Of a stretch of 64,000 nucleotides of DNA, positions 37,601 through 51,500 are shown in pieces. Positions within the stretch are counted from its first letter, which is position 1, and each line of letters starts with the position of its first letter. Below the pieces are notes generated by a model that saw only the letters and a program-made list of their open reading frames with translations, did not search any database and was not told where the DNA came from. Source of the DNA: Xestospongia bergquistia (Eukaryota > Porifera > Demospongiae > Haplosclerida > Petrosiidae); contig OZ014420.1 of NCBI GenBank assembly GCA_963965975.1, forward strand, positions 1,142,001-1,206,000, in the 5' to 3' direction. A program made the position numbers and the translations under genes.

Positions 37601-39282
37601 CTCAGTATCCATTCCAAATCGGTTTGAGAGAGTACAATTAATAATTGTGTTATGAGCCATTAAATTCACTAAGACTGGTTTAACAAATTGAAGCTCAGTG
37701 TCTCTTCCAGCTATACCATCAGGACTGGCTTGAGTATAAATGCCATCTAAACCTCCTCCCACTACTTGTCTTCCATTTACAAAGAATGTGGCTGAAGGGT
37801 CTGGTATTATTGGATGAGTTTGAGCACACAGGATTGGTATAAATAGTGGTGGTTGATTTAAGCAGACATGTTGTCCAATTAGTACATATGTGGTAGAACC
37901 ATTTGTGAACAATTCATTTCCTCTTGCAATAGTTGGAGAGTCTCCTAATGTTTAAGTACATGATTATTGTACTCATCAATAATTGTAATAAAAATATAGA
38001 TACAACATTGACACAAAATAAAAAATCTAATTATTACAAAATAATTAGCTATAGTAGGCAAGTTTATCATTAGTGTTAGTTAGTAACAGTGTGAATTAAG
38101 GGTTAAATGACACATAGCAATTATTATTAAGGCAACTTTATTAATATATTATGGAGATACATGTTTTTCTGACCTAAAATATCCACAGTAGATGAAGAAT
38201 TAACACAACCCCTGAGAGAAGGCTGCCCAAAAGGTTGCATTTGATCAAAACAAACTTTACAAGTGTAAGTACCAGAATTCCCTAGCTTGACTTGAGAGGT
38301 AATAATTGGCTGAAAGACTGTTAAATAACTGCTGTCTGAAGATATATAAATTCTGTGTGATAAAGATTATGTTATATATGAACATATTAAACAATAACAT
38401 ACCCATCTGTATTATTGGTAACTGTTTGTTGTGAATCATCAAAGGTACCATCTACTTTTATAACAAGAAGTAACCATTCAATCATCACATTAGATACAGC
38501 GCCTCCTCCAACCATAATAACTGCATCAATTCTTTGAGAGCAGTTAAGGGTCAACATAACAGCAGGTCTAATTTTAATAACTCGTTCAGATCGATTATGG
38601 GGAAGCTCCACCATAACATTACCAGCTAAAACAAAAAAGTAATATAATTATAAATAACATCATAGCTAGTTACAGTTAATGAATACTCTGCCATCATCAG
38701 GAATTTCCAGGGGACCAGGCCAGGGATAATATTTAGTTTGAGCATTTAATGTCTATATGTAAAACAAAATGATAGTAAATACAATTATTGTTGTTATTAT
38801 TTTAAGCAGACTTGATTTCCAACAAATTTGTGAGCTATTGAACCATTTTTGAACAACCCAGTTCCTCTTGCAATAGTTGAAGAATTATCTGAAGTTCAAA
38901 TTGTATACACAATACAATTATTATAATAAACAAAAAAAGAATATACTGCTATTATATCAAATCATGATGTTGACATAACTTGACTGGCCTCACTAAATGA
39001 AAAACTAGGACAAAATATTATGTCTAATATTATACATATATTTTACTGCAGCATAATATACATTAATAAATTATTGTGTCTGAATGTCACTTGCAAATGG
39101 CATATCTACAGTGGTGTTGACACAAACAGGTGAGATCAGCACACTCACCAATTATGATGATTGGTGGAGTATTGAATACTTAAATATAATATATATATAC
39201 TTACCACTACTTTGTTGTGAACATCTAAACTGAAAAGAAATGACAATAATCACCAAAAAAAGAACATCTTCATTTCTGTCAT
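34414..39282 (-). CDS. G5: single-pass Ig receptor with tyrosine-motif tail (signal exon frameshifted)
   Basis: Exons: signal 39205-39282, linker 38674-38752, split Ig 38403-38625 and 38174-38352, Igs 37582-37944, 37097-37378, 36758-37045 and 36419-36706, then TM exon 34711-34888, 34592-34663 and last exon 34414-34531 (TAA at 34414-34416). Splice phases match throughout, including 36419 (phase 1) into 34888 (phase 1) across a 1.5-kb intron. The ectodomain is closely related to those of G4 and G6. The TM exon reads ITTTTTYTECHC, then a helix (SSILIVLLVIAGIITITILV) and RQNKR as stop-transfer. Oddity: the signal exon lacks one base relative to G4 and G6, giving a TGA at codon 11. Exon 2 has a 4-base insertion that would restore the frame. 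So it is either a pseudogene, mis-sequenced, or started elsewhere. The body of the gene is otherwise intact. Confidence 0.7.
35127..35291 (+). other. Short plus-strand ORF, possible gene fragment
   Basis: A 54-codon frame starting MSLPNSFDEVNTHKVLN and ending KRANKGDYI before TGA. Reading continues one frame over with FDDNVIIDDSNIKESLLQ before another stop. The acidic, codon-like composition stands out from the AT-rich surroundings inside the G5 1.5-kb intron. I do not recognise it; it may be a decayed retro-copy or chance. Confidence 0.25.
35810..35935 (-). pseudogene. Decayed A-type Ig exon in G5 intron
   Basis: The plus-strand text gtggctattggttgtggagt ... ggcaaggaggattgacagtg ... taggaactggacctttgaac aligns with A exons of the G6 array (for example 48982-49236), including the 3' splice region, but has internal deletions and lacks the YTC half. 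G5's ancestor probably carried an A-type Ig here. The ORF on the other strand is a shadow. Confidence 0.65.
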
Positions 39283-39328
39283 TTTATTGACAGATATACA
39301 GCATACTGAAGTAAAACACTAATAGTCT

Positions 39329-39345
39329 TCTATATATATATATGA
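39329..39345 (-). promoter_or_regulatory. Candidate TATA region of G5
   Basis: An expanded tatatatatata tract followed on the minus strand by GAAGACTATTAGTGTTTTAC, the same block as upstream of G4 and G6. It lies about 50-60 nt before the G5 ATG. Confidence 0.4.
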
Positions 39346-39539
39346 CTTCCTCTGCATTAAAAATTGACATTTTCAAAAAAGTGATCCATCACAAGTTAGT
39401 GCTAGTATATACAGACAAGTCTTTATATCTATATCTATTTTATTAAACTAGCAAAGTGAAGTAATTACTCACTATTAAGTATACATTATGTTATTTGACT
39501 AAGTAGCACTGAACAAAGAGAATATGTTATTACATTCAT

Positions 39540-40890
39540 TACTGATCATATCACATGTTGTTTATGCATATTTACTATTAGACTAAGTGAACACTCATTA
39601 CTGATCACATCACGTGTTGTTTACGCATTATCTACTATTAGACTAAGTGAATGCTCATTACTGATCACATCACGTGTTGTTTATGCATTATCTACTATTA
39701 GACTAAGTGAACACTCATTACTGATCACATCACGTGTTGTTTATGCATTATCTACTATTAGACTAAGTGAACACTCATTACTGATCACATCACATGTTGT
39801 TTATGCATTATCTACTATTAGACTAAGTGAACACTCATTACTGATCACATCACGTGTTGTTTATGCATTATCTACTATTAGACTAAGTGAACACTCATTA
39901 CTGATCACATCACATGTTGTTTATGCATTATCTACTATTAGACTAAGTGAACACTCATTACTGATCGCATCATGTGTTGTTTATGCATTATCTATTAGAC
40001 TAAGTGAACACTCATTACTGATCACATCACATGTTGTTTATGCATTATCTACTATTAGACTAAGTGAACACTCATTACTGATCACATCATGTGTTGTTTA
40101 TGCATTATCTATTAGACTAAGTGAACACTCATTACTGATCACATCACATGTTGTTTATGCATTATCTACTATTAGACTAAGTGAACACTCATTACTGATC
40201 ACATCATGTGTTGTTTATGCATTATCTACTATTAGACTAAGTGAACACTCATTACTGATCACATCACATGTTGTTTATGCATTATCTACTATTAGACTAA
40301 GTGAACACTCATTACTGATCACATCATGTGTTGTTTATGCATTATCTATTAGACTAAGTGAACACTCATTACTGATCACATCACATGTTGTTTATGCATT
40401 ATCTACTATTAGACTAAGTGAACACTCATTACTGATCACATCATGTGTTGTTTATGCATTATCTATTAGACTAAGTGAACACTCATTACTGATCACATCA
40501 CATGTTGTTTATGCATTATCTACTATTAGACTAAGTGAACACTCATTACTGATCACATCATGTGTTGTTTATGCATTATCTACTATTAGACTAAGTGAAC
40601 ACTCATTACTGATCACATCACATGTTGTTTATGCATTATCTACTATTAGACTAAGTGAACACTCATTACTGATCACATCATGTGTTGTTTATGCATTATC
40701 TACTATTAGACTAAGTGAACACTCATTACTGATCACATCACATGTTGTTTATGCATTATCTACTATTAGACTAAGTGAACACTCATTACTGATCACATCA
40801 TGTGTTGTTTATGTATTATCTATTAAGCTAAGTGAACACTCATTACTGATCATATCACATGTTGTTTATGTATTATCTACTATTAGACTA
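39540..40890. repeat. 57/60-bp minisatellite upstream of G5, about 23 units
   Basis: The same repeat family as at 33.3 kb. Unit pieces: gactaagtgaacactcatta, ctgatcacatcacgtgttgt, ttatgcattatctactatta. Early units carry cacgtg. From about 39,900 on, units alternate between cacatg and catgtg, and several lack the 3-bp cta, giving 57 bp, so the basic period has become a dimer. High unit identity implies recent amplification. Confidence 0.95.
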
Positions 40891-42778
40891 ACTAAGTACA
40901 CATCATTCAACTTTTACATTTGACTCAAATAAGCTGCAGTTACTAAAACCAAAAAATTTGAGTTAGCTCATATATTTTAAACTTAACTAGTCCATTATTC
41001 AATCTTTATAATGGTCCAAGTTGGCTTAACATAAATATAGTAGTAGAAACAACATTAAATAAATTAGACAAACAAACTAACATAACAGAGATAGATGATA
41101 CAATAAATGGTAAACACAATAATAGTTACATAAATGTTTAATATGGAATCTTTTATTTGGAAGCATGATAACTCACTTTATTGAGCAGGAGTCAGTCATG
41201 GTTCAAAGGCACATGGTATAGAACATGAATATATATAGATATTTGATGCTACCCAATTTGTTGAGGGGAATTTCTTAGAAGAATATTTATGATCATCATA
41301 CTATTGATTGTTAGTTTAATTGATTGAATGTTTACGGTTGGCTAGACAGGCATACCATCTGTAAATACTAAAAATAATAGGAATATATTTACATTATGGA
41401 ATGTGAAATGATCGCTAGTATATTTAAATAATATTCCTTGCATTATTGACACTATTGTATGTGCATGGTGTTAAAAAAGTCATTGCATGTTACTACTGAA
41501 AAACCAACTAAATAAAGTAAAACAACATGGAAGCTAACTTACAAAAGTTTGTACAGAGGAGCTAGAGACATCATGATACTTCAAACAATATATCCTACAT
41601 GAGAAGTGTTATTATGAAGTGGTTACTGATCTGTCAGTTGACACAAACAATTTAATTTACATAAAACATCATTATTACTTTTTATAGTAATTTAATAAAA
41701 TATGAACTGATTAATAGACAAAAATGAGAGGTCATGATTGATTTGGAAAGTAAACAAAACAAAACAAACAAACAAAGAGACAACAATAAACAAGATTATT
41801 ATTACTTTCTCACTTCAGCTGGACCTTACAAAACAGTTAAAACATTAACATAAATCATTATTGTGTTTATTATTACAATAATTGACTGTTGCTTAGCAAC
41901 AAATGTGGGTGAAGTTACTAAGTTAATAAGAACCTTCTTCAACTCAAGTATCTTTCCTCAGATACTATCAACATCTCCATAACAGTTAATAACTCTACAG
42001 TTTTTCTAGTTGAAAAGTAAAAAGAAACAAATTAAAAGTAGAAAATGGAACACTATAAATTAATATAGTATTTACTATACCTCAACTCAACATCACATGT
42101 TCAATAGAATTTGGTAAATCCTTTAGTCATTTCCAATATGCCCCACCCCTAGACTAACCACATCCTATCATTACTTTATAAACCAGGATGACATATTGTG
42201 GCTGTGTAGTCAGTGATTTGATTGAATCTAAATAAATTGATAACATCTGATCACATGTTCATCTCTTTAAGAGACAATTCCTTTAATTTATGTTTACAGT
42301 TCAATGCAATCTATAAAGAGAGGCCCATACATAGGGATGTTTTACTGGAGGAGGTTCACTGATAACTTAGAGAGATGGAAACATCACCTCTGATATTTAA
42401 AATCCCAAATATAATGTACTCAAAAATAAAAGTTGATGGAGTTATTTATGATATATAAGATTCTTTGCTTCTAAAATTATAGCATTTTTTGTTTATAGTG
42501 TTTTGTGGTGTGCTTCCATTGTATTGGAGAACTTAGGTTCAGTTAGACTATTAAATTAGATTTTTCTCTTTGCTGATGTTTGTGAAGTAAAGATGAGGCC
42601 TAACTCAATAGACTAAGGCTCAGTGTTCTTAGTTAAGTTTTAGTATATATTCAAAGAAACCTTTTCTAAATGAAATAATTAAATTGAGCTACAACTTTCA
42701 AATAAACTAGCATATGTTTGAAACAATACTATACTAGATCTAACAATACAAGTTTGCTAACTGTTTGTTTTTGAGAAC
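40891..42778. other. Intergenic region between G5 promoter block and G6 3' end
   Basis: 40,900-41,230 is the flank shared with 33,690-34,000. 41,700-42,030 is shared with 59,930-60,250 (both contain gcttagcaacaaatgtgggt), so the upstream block was duplicated as a unit. 42,470-42,770 is G6 3' flank, homologous to 9.5-9.8 kb and 25.2-25.5 kb. No gene is supported. Confidence 0.55.
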
Positions 42779-45536
42779 TTATGATTGATATTGCTCTTCT
42801 TCTTCTCTTTGTAGTATTTTCTTTTCATCTACTTCATCATCTTTAGTGAATGATGTCTCAACTGGCACATTACCTTCTATCTCAAGCTCTTTACCGATCT
42901 CCATATTGTCTAATGCTATGGTAGAAGAGGGGAGACATTCACTTTCCTTCTCTACATTAAATTGAAGATTTCCAGCATCCTTCTCTAATGTGCTATCATT
43001 ACGGCCATGTATTGGGACAGCTGTTCCAGATGTTGCACCTGAACTACTAACACCAGCATGTCTTTTATGATGTTTATTGGATGATGTAGATAATGCTATT
43101 TTATGTACATCTTTGCCTGTGATACTGAAGAACCATCGCTTCCAGGCATTTCTCACTTCATTTGAACGAAGACATTGCATTATAAAAATGAACACACCGT
43201 GGAAGGCAGTGATGATCACAAACAATGCAGCAAAGAGATCTCGCACTGTCTTATTGGTGTAGATATCTTGAGTAGCTAACAGTCCAATACCCCATCCTAA
43301 CCCAAATAAGACTGATAATGTTACTGCTATGATCAGTTGTTGGCATATATTGTCTTTCTTTGACCTGACATCTTTTATATGTGGTTGAAAGGTTTTATGT
43401 ACAAGAGAGACAATGATGATAAAAAAGACTACCCAATTGAACAAGTAGATGATCAGAAATGGAACTATCATACCAATATAGTAAGGTTCATTAAAGGCTC
43501 GACAGCTGTGTATAAAAATATACAAATATTTTGTAATAAACTAGAAAATGATACTACTTACAAATGATCACTCAAGTAGTTTTTGTAGTTGGGAGCAAAA
43601 CAGAACAAAACAATAAAGAATGGAGTAACTATAAAAATGAAAGATCTCAACTAATATTATAGTCAATTATTATATTGAGTACTTACCCCAAGATGAAATC
43701 ATAGCTTTCAATACAAAATGATGAATTTTTCTTCCAAGAACAATCACCAAATTCATATACAAGTTAATAGCTTCAGCAGACATTATCATGAAAGTCACTA
43801 AGAAGAAATACTGCAATACAGCAGCTGTAAAGACACAAAGACCTGGGATAGTTTGACTGTGGACAGCAAAAATAAAGGTAATGTAGAGACCCATTAAAGC
43901 AAAACAGAAGTTAAGAAGAAGTTGTCCATGATCAGAAGTACGTAGTTTTCTAATAATAATATAATGTAATAAGATGTTTATAATCTACAATTTACTTGTT
44001 AAGGACATAAGAGATGATTGTAAGAGTCAAACAAAAGAGGGAGATAATAATACCAATATAAGTCACTGAATCTAACAATAATGTCAGTTCTGTTTTCTCT
44101 GTTGGTTCATCAATAACAGGAGATACATCCTATAATATCATAATAATGATGATTTTCATTATTCCTTATTAACTAACCAATAATATAGCAAAGCTAGTAA
44201 GATGATTACACTCACAGATAACCTCTGTTTTATTATTAGTAATGTTATGACATCCTTCTCTTGACCAGTCTCCATATCCATCTTTTTAAAAGATACAATT
44301 AAACCTCAGCCAGTAAGTACTTTCTGAACTCACTATCTAAAGATTGATTCCAGAATGAACATACTGGAGATGATCCATTTACATTCTGAAACAAGGAAAA
44401 AGAGATAAAGCATTACAGCTAAGTTAATCCTGTCTACTTACTGGATTAGTCAAAAATCTGAGACCTACTGGAGGATTAAGTCCTCTTAAAGTATCTTTTC
44501 CAACAACAGTAGTTGAGATGACAACACTACCAACTTCTAGGAAGTTATTATGTCTTCGCAGAAATAGAGAGTCAGTGGTAAAGACTGAATGAGTAATTCT
44601 AGTACTATTAGTAACATTTGGAAGTGTACTTAGTAAATTATTTGGTAAATTAATAGCTGCAGTAGTTGGTTGTTGACTATTCATTCCAAACACCAAATCA
44701 TTGGAGGTGAGAGTTTTATTTCTATCTGTAAACCCTCTATAATTTACACTGAATGTTTGACCAAATTGTTTGAATTCTTCAATATCCATTTGTTGTATGG
44801 AAACAGCAAATGATTTCTGTGTGATTATCACAGGTTCAGAAATATTTGTGATTGGAATATTCTCCACAATTGATTCAATGGCTTCTAAAATTCTAATTAA
44901 AGACATAATATAGAATATATCTATTATTGTCTTTATACTAACTTAGCTGATGTATTGGATGTTTCTTGACTATCCTGTAGAGTGTCTTTATTAACATCTA
45001 AAATATTGTCCACAACTTTCAAAAATGTTGTAGAGAGCTAAAGGTTAATGACAAATAGTCACATGATCAAATTAAGGTATTCTCATACAGTAAGATTCCC
45101 TGCAGTATCTTCAATAGCTGTTAACAATATAATTACACTGGCTGCTACTTCAGTAGAACCTAATTTGTTGCTGTCACTTGTGAAGCTCTCCAGTTGATCC
45201 AGCTTTTCTGCAACAGGAAGCTAAAAAGAATTCAAAGTATATTATTAATATTTACATGTATTTAATTAACATTTCTTAGCTGACATATTTCACGAGCTAA
45301 ATCACTAAAACTACAAGCTGCTACACTTGGTTCAAACCACATAGCTCCATTTACAAAGTCTCCTCCACAATATCGAGTAGCTTGAAATATTCCTTCTCCT
45401 TTTGAATCTCTATTTCCACAAGGGCAAGTCAATATAGCTTGTACTCCAACATTAATTTCAGGCCACGAGATAGTGATAGTGAGATCTTGTCTCCCAGAAT
45501 ATGATTGTATAAAAGTACTGTTAGCTGGACAACCAT
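42779..45536 (-). other. G6 HormR-GAIN-GPS-7TM module with a divergent tail
   Basis: HormR starts DGCPANSTFIQSYSG. GPS ends CECNHLTSFAILL with the HL|T triad. The helices are almost identical to G3 through TM7. After the helix-8 region (CLRSNEVRNAWKRWFF) the tail differs from G3 and G4: SSNKHHKRHAGVSSSGATSG replaces the ELGLSTFSIKNRKGG stretch, before returning to the common acidic end EEEEQYQS. The switch from near-identity to divergence inside one exon suggests gene conversion over the TM part. Confidence 0.8.
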
Positions 45537-48500
45537 CTGATAATAAAGAGACACACACAAATGTCACTGTACTATATATATGCCATACCAAATCTCTCCA
45601 CTTCAATTACTGAGATATTTATTCTAAAATATTCATTTAGTGCTGCTATTTGTTGTTGCATTCTATCTCTGAGTTGTTGTGAGGTTTTATTCTTTGTTAC
45701 AAAAGTGATAACAATAGGAACTGTATGGATTTGTGAAGTATAACTGAATATGAGATTATGAGATCACAGTCTTAATATAGTCTGTAATACAAGCTCACTT
45801 TATTGCAGATGAATCAAGAATCTCCACAAAGAAAAAGGAGGCATTAGGTAAATTGCTACCAGTAAGATAGTTATTGGTCTATAGTAAAGACAATTTACTT
45901 TTATGTACTGATGTATAGTACCTGATGAATAAGAGTAGAGATAATCTCTGTTGTTGTCTGATTTGTTGCCTCATAATAGTTTTTTGGTAGTTGTAGTTCA
46001 GCTCCATATTGAACAACATCTGTGTATACAATTAAACGGAAGATATCATTTACAAATATCAGTAATTATTATAATACCTGAAAGGGTTAGTATAACACTT
46101 GAAGAGTTAACAGAGATAACATGTCCATTAATTATACTTCTAGCTTCACAATGATAAAATCCTCTGTCATTTAAACTCAGTTCAGAGAAGATTAAGACAG
46201 AAGGATTATTGTTGTCATTTGAAATTAACACATTATCTTTATACCACAAAATAGTAGGAATAGGATTACCAGTAGCTCTACAGGTAAGACTAACAGTAGA
46301 ATGAAGGTTTCCTGAAGTAGCGACAGGAGGCAGGGTTATTGTTGGTGGGATTGACACTATTACAACTGTATTAAAGTATGAGTGATTTTACTTATGGTCT
46401 TCAATTTATTAAAACTTGCCTTGTTCACAATTGATACCAGTATATCCATTTGAGCAACTACATATGTATCCATTACTCAAACTATGACATTTACCATGTT
46501 CACCACATGGAATATTCAAACAATAGTTAGTTGGTAAAGCTAAAAAGACAATCATAAATTGTTAATGAGTATATATTAACTTACGTTCTACTACTTTAAG
46601 TACATATGGTGTTGTTAATACAGCTCCAACATAGGCTTTGTTATCAGCTCGACAGAAATACTTACCATTATCATTTCCAGTTAAATCTGTGATAGTTAAT
46701 ACACTGGTAAGTTGCAAAACTCCAGGAGTAATGTTTGAGTAAAAACTATTGGAGTATTCTAAAGATTCAATTTTCACTCTGTTTGTGTTCAATAGAAGTT
46801 GTCCACTTTTCCTCCACACAATAAAAGGTCGTGGAATACCATCAGCAGTACAGTTGAACTTAACAGTCTGTCCTCTCTCTTTGGTTACAAATCCTCCAGT
46901 ATAGTTCATTAATTCTGCCTTAACTATATAAAAAATAATGATTATCTTTATCATTTTAAAGTGTTTTTTTTAACATTGTTTGGTTGTCTATAATATTTTT
47001 CTCAAAAAATAGTAGCCTATAAGAATGGTCTATATAAATATACATTACTATAGTTTTTTAAAATTTCTTGCATGGTGTATACTGGCCCATACATACTATA
47101 TACTATTGTTTATATAACTCAACAGCTGTATGATATGAAAATGACTGTTTAATCTCAGTTCTCGTTAATCCTTAGGTCATTTTTAACATAACACAATCCC
47201 AGTATTACTGTTTGATGTCAATATTCAATATCCATTCTTTTTTCAAATAAGGTTGAGTACTAAGATTAAGTACATGCTCAAAATTAGACCGAAGTTACTG
47301 ATGACAGTAGTTGTTATAATCACAATCATTTTCAACTTTGCAGATATAAGTACCAATGTCTTCATTTTATAATTATTTATTTACTTACTTCTCATAATAG
47401 TAGTAGCACTATCTTCACCACATTGGTTCCTTACTACACATGTATAATTTGTGCCTTTGTTATTAGCAGATACAGTAAGTTTGCGCCCTACTTCTGACTG
47501 TAGTACTCCATCTCTATACCATTGTCTAGTTATATTGCTAACACCAGTTACCATATCACATATAATCATTAAAGTCGTATGGTCAAGGTAGGCAACCCCT
47601 CCTACATCAACCATAATTCTGTTAAAGTTACCAGAACCCTTTCTAATAACAGGAATAACTAGAAAGAAATATAGAAAATGTAAAAATGTCATCATTTAAG
47701 AATTATAAATGTTATTATATATGTATTCTTGATAATGTAATGTACTATAGTATGAGTGACTTTAGTAGTATGAGTCTGTGACCACTAAGTCAATGTAGAT
47801 AAGTCTATATAACAGTTTTATAGAAGTGATTTGTTAAAACTTTAAAATGATATAATAACAAAACTAACGTATAGACAAGTTCATTATTAGTGCTAGTTAG
47901 TATGTAAGTTAAACTACATGTAATAATTTTAATCACTGTAAAAGTGAATGTTTCATTTCATACTTCATTAGTTTTATTACTTACTTCTCACAATAGTAGT
48001 AGCACTATCTTCACCACATTGGTTACTTACTATACATGTATAATTTGTGCCTTTGTTATTAGCAGATATAGTAAGTTTAGTTCCTGTTTCAGACTGTAGT
48101 ACTCCATCTCTATACCATTGTCTAGTTACATCACTACCAGCTGAAAGTTCACATATTATCATTAAAGTCCCATTCTCGAGACAAGCATCTCCTCCCATGT
48201 CAACCATATTTCTGTTATTGTTACCAGAACCCTTTCTAATAGTAGGAATAACTAGAAAGAAATATAGTATATACTATAAATGTAAAATTAGCATCATTTA
48301 AGAATTGTAAATGTTACTATACAAGTACCCTTGAGAATATATTATACACATGTTCAATGTTATGAGTGTAATCTGAGCCTGGGACCATTGTAATGTGTGT
48401 TTCAGACTGCTTAAGGCATTAAATAAAAGTCTTACTTGATATATTACTTTGTGCTGTATCATTACCACAATCATTAGAAACAGTACACACATAGGTACCG

Positions 48501-51500
48501 GTCATGTTTACAGTAATAGCTGAACTATTACTATCAGATAGACTCCAGGTATACATTTTGGAATTTGTTGTGATGTCATCTTTAACCAGCATACAGCTCA
48601 ATATAACTGAAGCACCAGACCTAATACATACATTCTGACCAATGTTAACTGGAGTCATAGGAGATATAGCTAAACCACTCCCCTCATTAATGGCTAATGG
48701 TTCTATTAATAAAAGAAATATAATCAATTTATATAAATGTAATAATTTAAAGTTAGATTTGTATATACACCAACTTTATTTATGAAATGATGATTAACAA
48801 TAATAATGGAAGGATTGGCACAACATTAACAAATACAGTATAATAGCCAATTAAATTTTATAATAATAAAGACATTGCATACAAGTTCATCATTATTACA
48901 AGTTAGTAATAATGTGACAGTTAAATTACACATTACAATTTTGTTGAGAAATGGTCTATCTTTTATTAATGTATAACTTACCTCTAACAAGAAGTGTAAC
49001 ATTGGAATAACCACAATTATTTGATAGCTCACAAGTATAGGTACCAGATGAGGTTATAGATAAGGTAGTACCAGTACCAGATAAAACACCATTTCTAAAC
49101 CATCTAATAGTGGCTATTGGTTGTTGTCCTAATTGTTGAGTACAAATTAGAGTTAGAGTTTTCCCAGGTTTGTAGCAAGGAGGACTGATAGTGTTACCAT
49201 TACTGGATAGTGCTATTGTGCCATTAGAAATAGGACCTTTGAACATAAAGTGACAATAAATTTGTAATTATCATATTAACTTTATTACTATAAAATTTAA
49301 ATATTATATGTTTTTTTTCCTAAAAATCAAAGGCAATAAGGATGATCTATGTAAATATATTATTCTTTTTAAAAAAAATGTTGCATGGAGTATATTTACC
49401 CACTTCCTTTTGATAAATTAGTATTTATTATTATATGAATGAATGGGTTTATATCTTAACAACTGCATAATATTAAAATGACTGCTTAATATCAATCCTC
49501 ATAAATCCTTAAGTCATTTTAACATAACACAATCCCAGTATTACTGTTTGATGTCAATATTCAATATCCATTCTTTTTTCAAATAATGTTGAGTACTAAG
49601 AGTGAATATGTGCTCAAAATTAGATGGAATTTACTGACAACAGTAGTTGTTATTATCACAATCATTTTCAACTTTGCAGATGTAAGTATATACTAATGTC
49701 TTTATTTTATTATGATCAATTTACTTACTTCTCACAATAGTAGTAGCTCTGTCTTCACCACATTGGTTACTTACTATACATGTGTAATTTGTACCTTTGT
49801 TACTAGCAGATACAGTAAGATTGCATCCTGTTTCTGACTGTAGTATTCCATCTCTATACCATTGTCTATTTACATTGCTAACACCAGTTACCACATCACA
49901 CATTATTGTTAAAGTCCCACTGTTAAGACAAGCATATCCTCCCACTTCAACGATATTTCTGCTGTTATTGTTACTAGAACCTTTTACAATAGTAGGAATT
50001 ACTGTGTAAAAAGACAGTATATAATATAAATATAAAAATTTCATCATTTAAGAATTATAAATGAGACTATACATGTATTCTTGATAATGTAATGTACTAT
50101 AGTATGAGGCTGTGACCATTAAGTCAATGTAAATTAGTATATATAACAGTTTTATAGAAATGATTTGCAAAGCTTTAAAATGACATTATAACAAAGCTAA
50201 TGTACAGACAAGTTCACTGTTAGTGCTAGTTAGAATGTAAGTTAAATAATATGCAATAGTTTGAATCACTATAAAAGTGAATCTTTCATACTTCATTAAA
50301 AGTAATGCTATATTTTAAGTTTTAAACTTTTCTTACTTACTTCTCACAACAGTGGTAGCATTGTCTTCACCACATTGGTTACTTACTACACATGTGTAAT
50401 TTGTGCCTTTGTTATTAGCAGATATAGTAAGTTTAGTTCCTGTTTCAGACTGTAGTACTCCATCTCTATACCATTGTCTAGTTACATCACTACCAGCTGA
50501 AAGTTCACATATTATCATTAAAGTCCCATTCTCGAGACAAGCATCTCCTCCCATGTCAACCATATTTCTGTTATTGTTACCAGAACCCTTTCTAATAGTA
50601 GGAATAACTAGAAAGAAATATAGTATATACTATAAATGTAAAATTAGCATCATTTAAGAATTGTAAATGTTACTATACAAGTACTCTTGAGAATATAATA
50701 TACACATGTTCAATGTTATGAGTGTAATCTGAGCCTGGGACTATTGTAATGTGTGTCTCAAACTGCTTAAGGCATTAAATAAAAGTCTTACTTGATATAT
50801 TACTTTGTGCTGTATCATTACCACAATCATTAGAAACAGTACACACATAGATACCAGTCATGTTTACAGTAATAGCTGAACTATTACTATCAGATAGACT
50901 CCAGGTATACATTTTGGAATTTGTTGTGATGTCATCTTTAACCAGCATACAGCTCAATATAACTGAAGCACCAGACCTAATACATACATTCTGACCAATG
51001 TTAACTGGAGTCATAGGAGATATAGCTAAACCACTCCCCTCATTAATGGCTAATGGTTCTATTAATAAAAGAAATATAATCAATTTATAAAAATGTAATA
51101 AATTAAAAGTTAAATTTGTATATACACCAACTTTATTAACGAAATGATGATTAACAATAATAATGGAAAGATTGGCACAACATTAACAAATACAGTATAA
51201 TAGCCAATTAAATTTTATAATAATAAAGACATTGCATACAAGTTCATCATTATTACAAGTTAGTAATAATGTGACAGTTAAATTACACATTACAATTTTG
51301 TTGAGAAATGGTCTATCTTTTATTAATGTACAACGTACCTCTAACAAGAAGTGTAACATTGGAAGAATCACAAATATTTGATAGCTCACAAGTATAGGTA
51401 CCAGATGAGGTTATAGATAAGGTAGTACCATTACCGAATAAAACACCATTTCTAAACCATCTAATAGTGGCTATTGGTTGTTGTCCTGATTGTTGTGTAC

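Noticed and set aside
33300-40890. CRISPR-like array
   Set aside because: Repeats are contiguous 57-60-bp units without unique spacers and the genome is eukaryotic; this is a minisatellite.
48047-48301. Recurring plus-strand ORFs over the Ig array (also at 49797, 50403, 52155, 52739, 53331, 55097, 55775)
   Set aside because: Exact antisense shadows of the C and D Ig exons; they recur only because the exons are duplicated.
48826-49032. 68-codon minus ORFs beginning MSYQI (also 51183, 54120, 56554)
   Set aside because: Frame-shifted reading across the end of A exons into the following intron; it conflicts with the well-supported splice sites and Ig frame.
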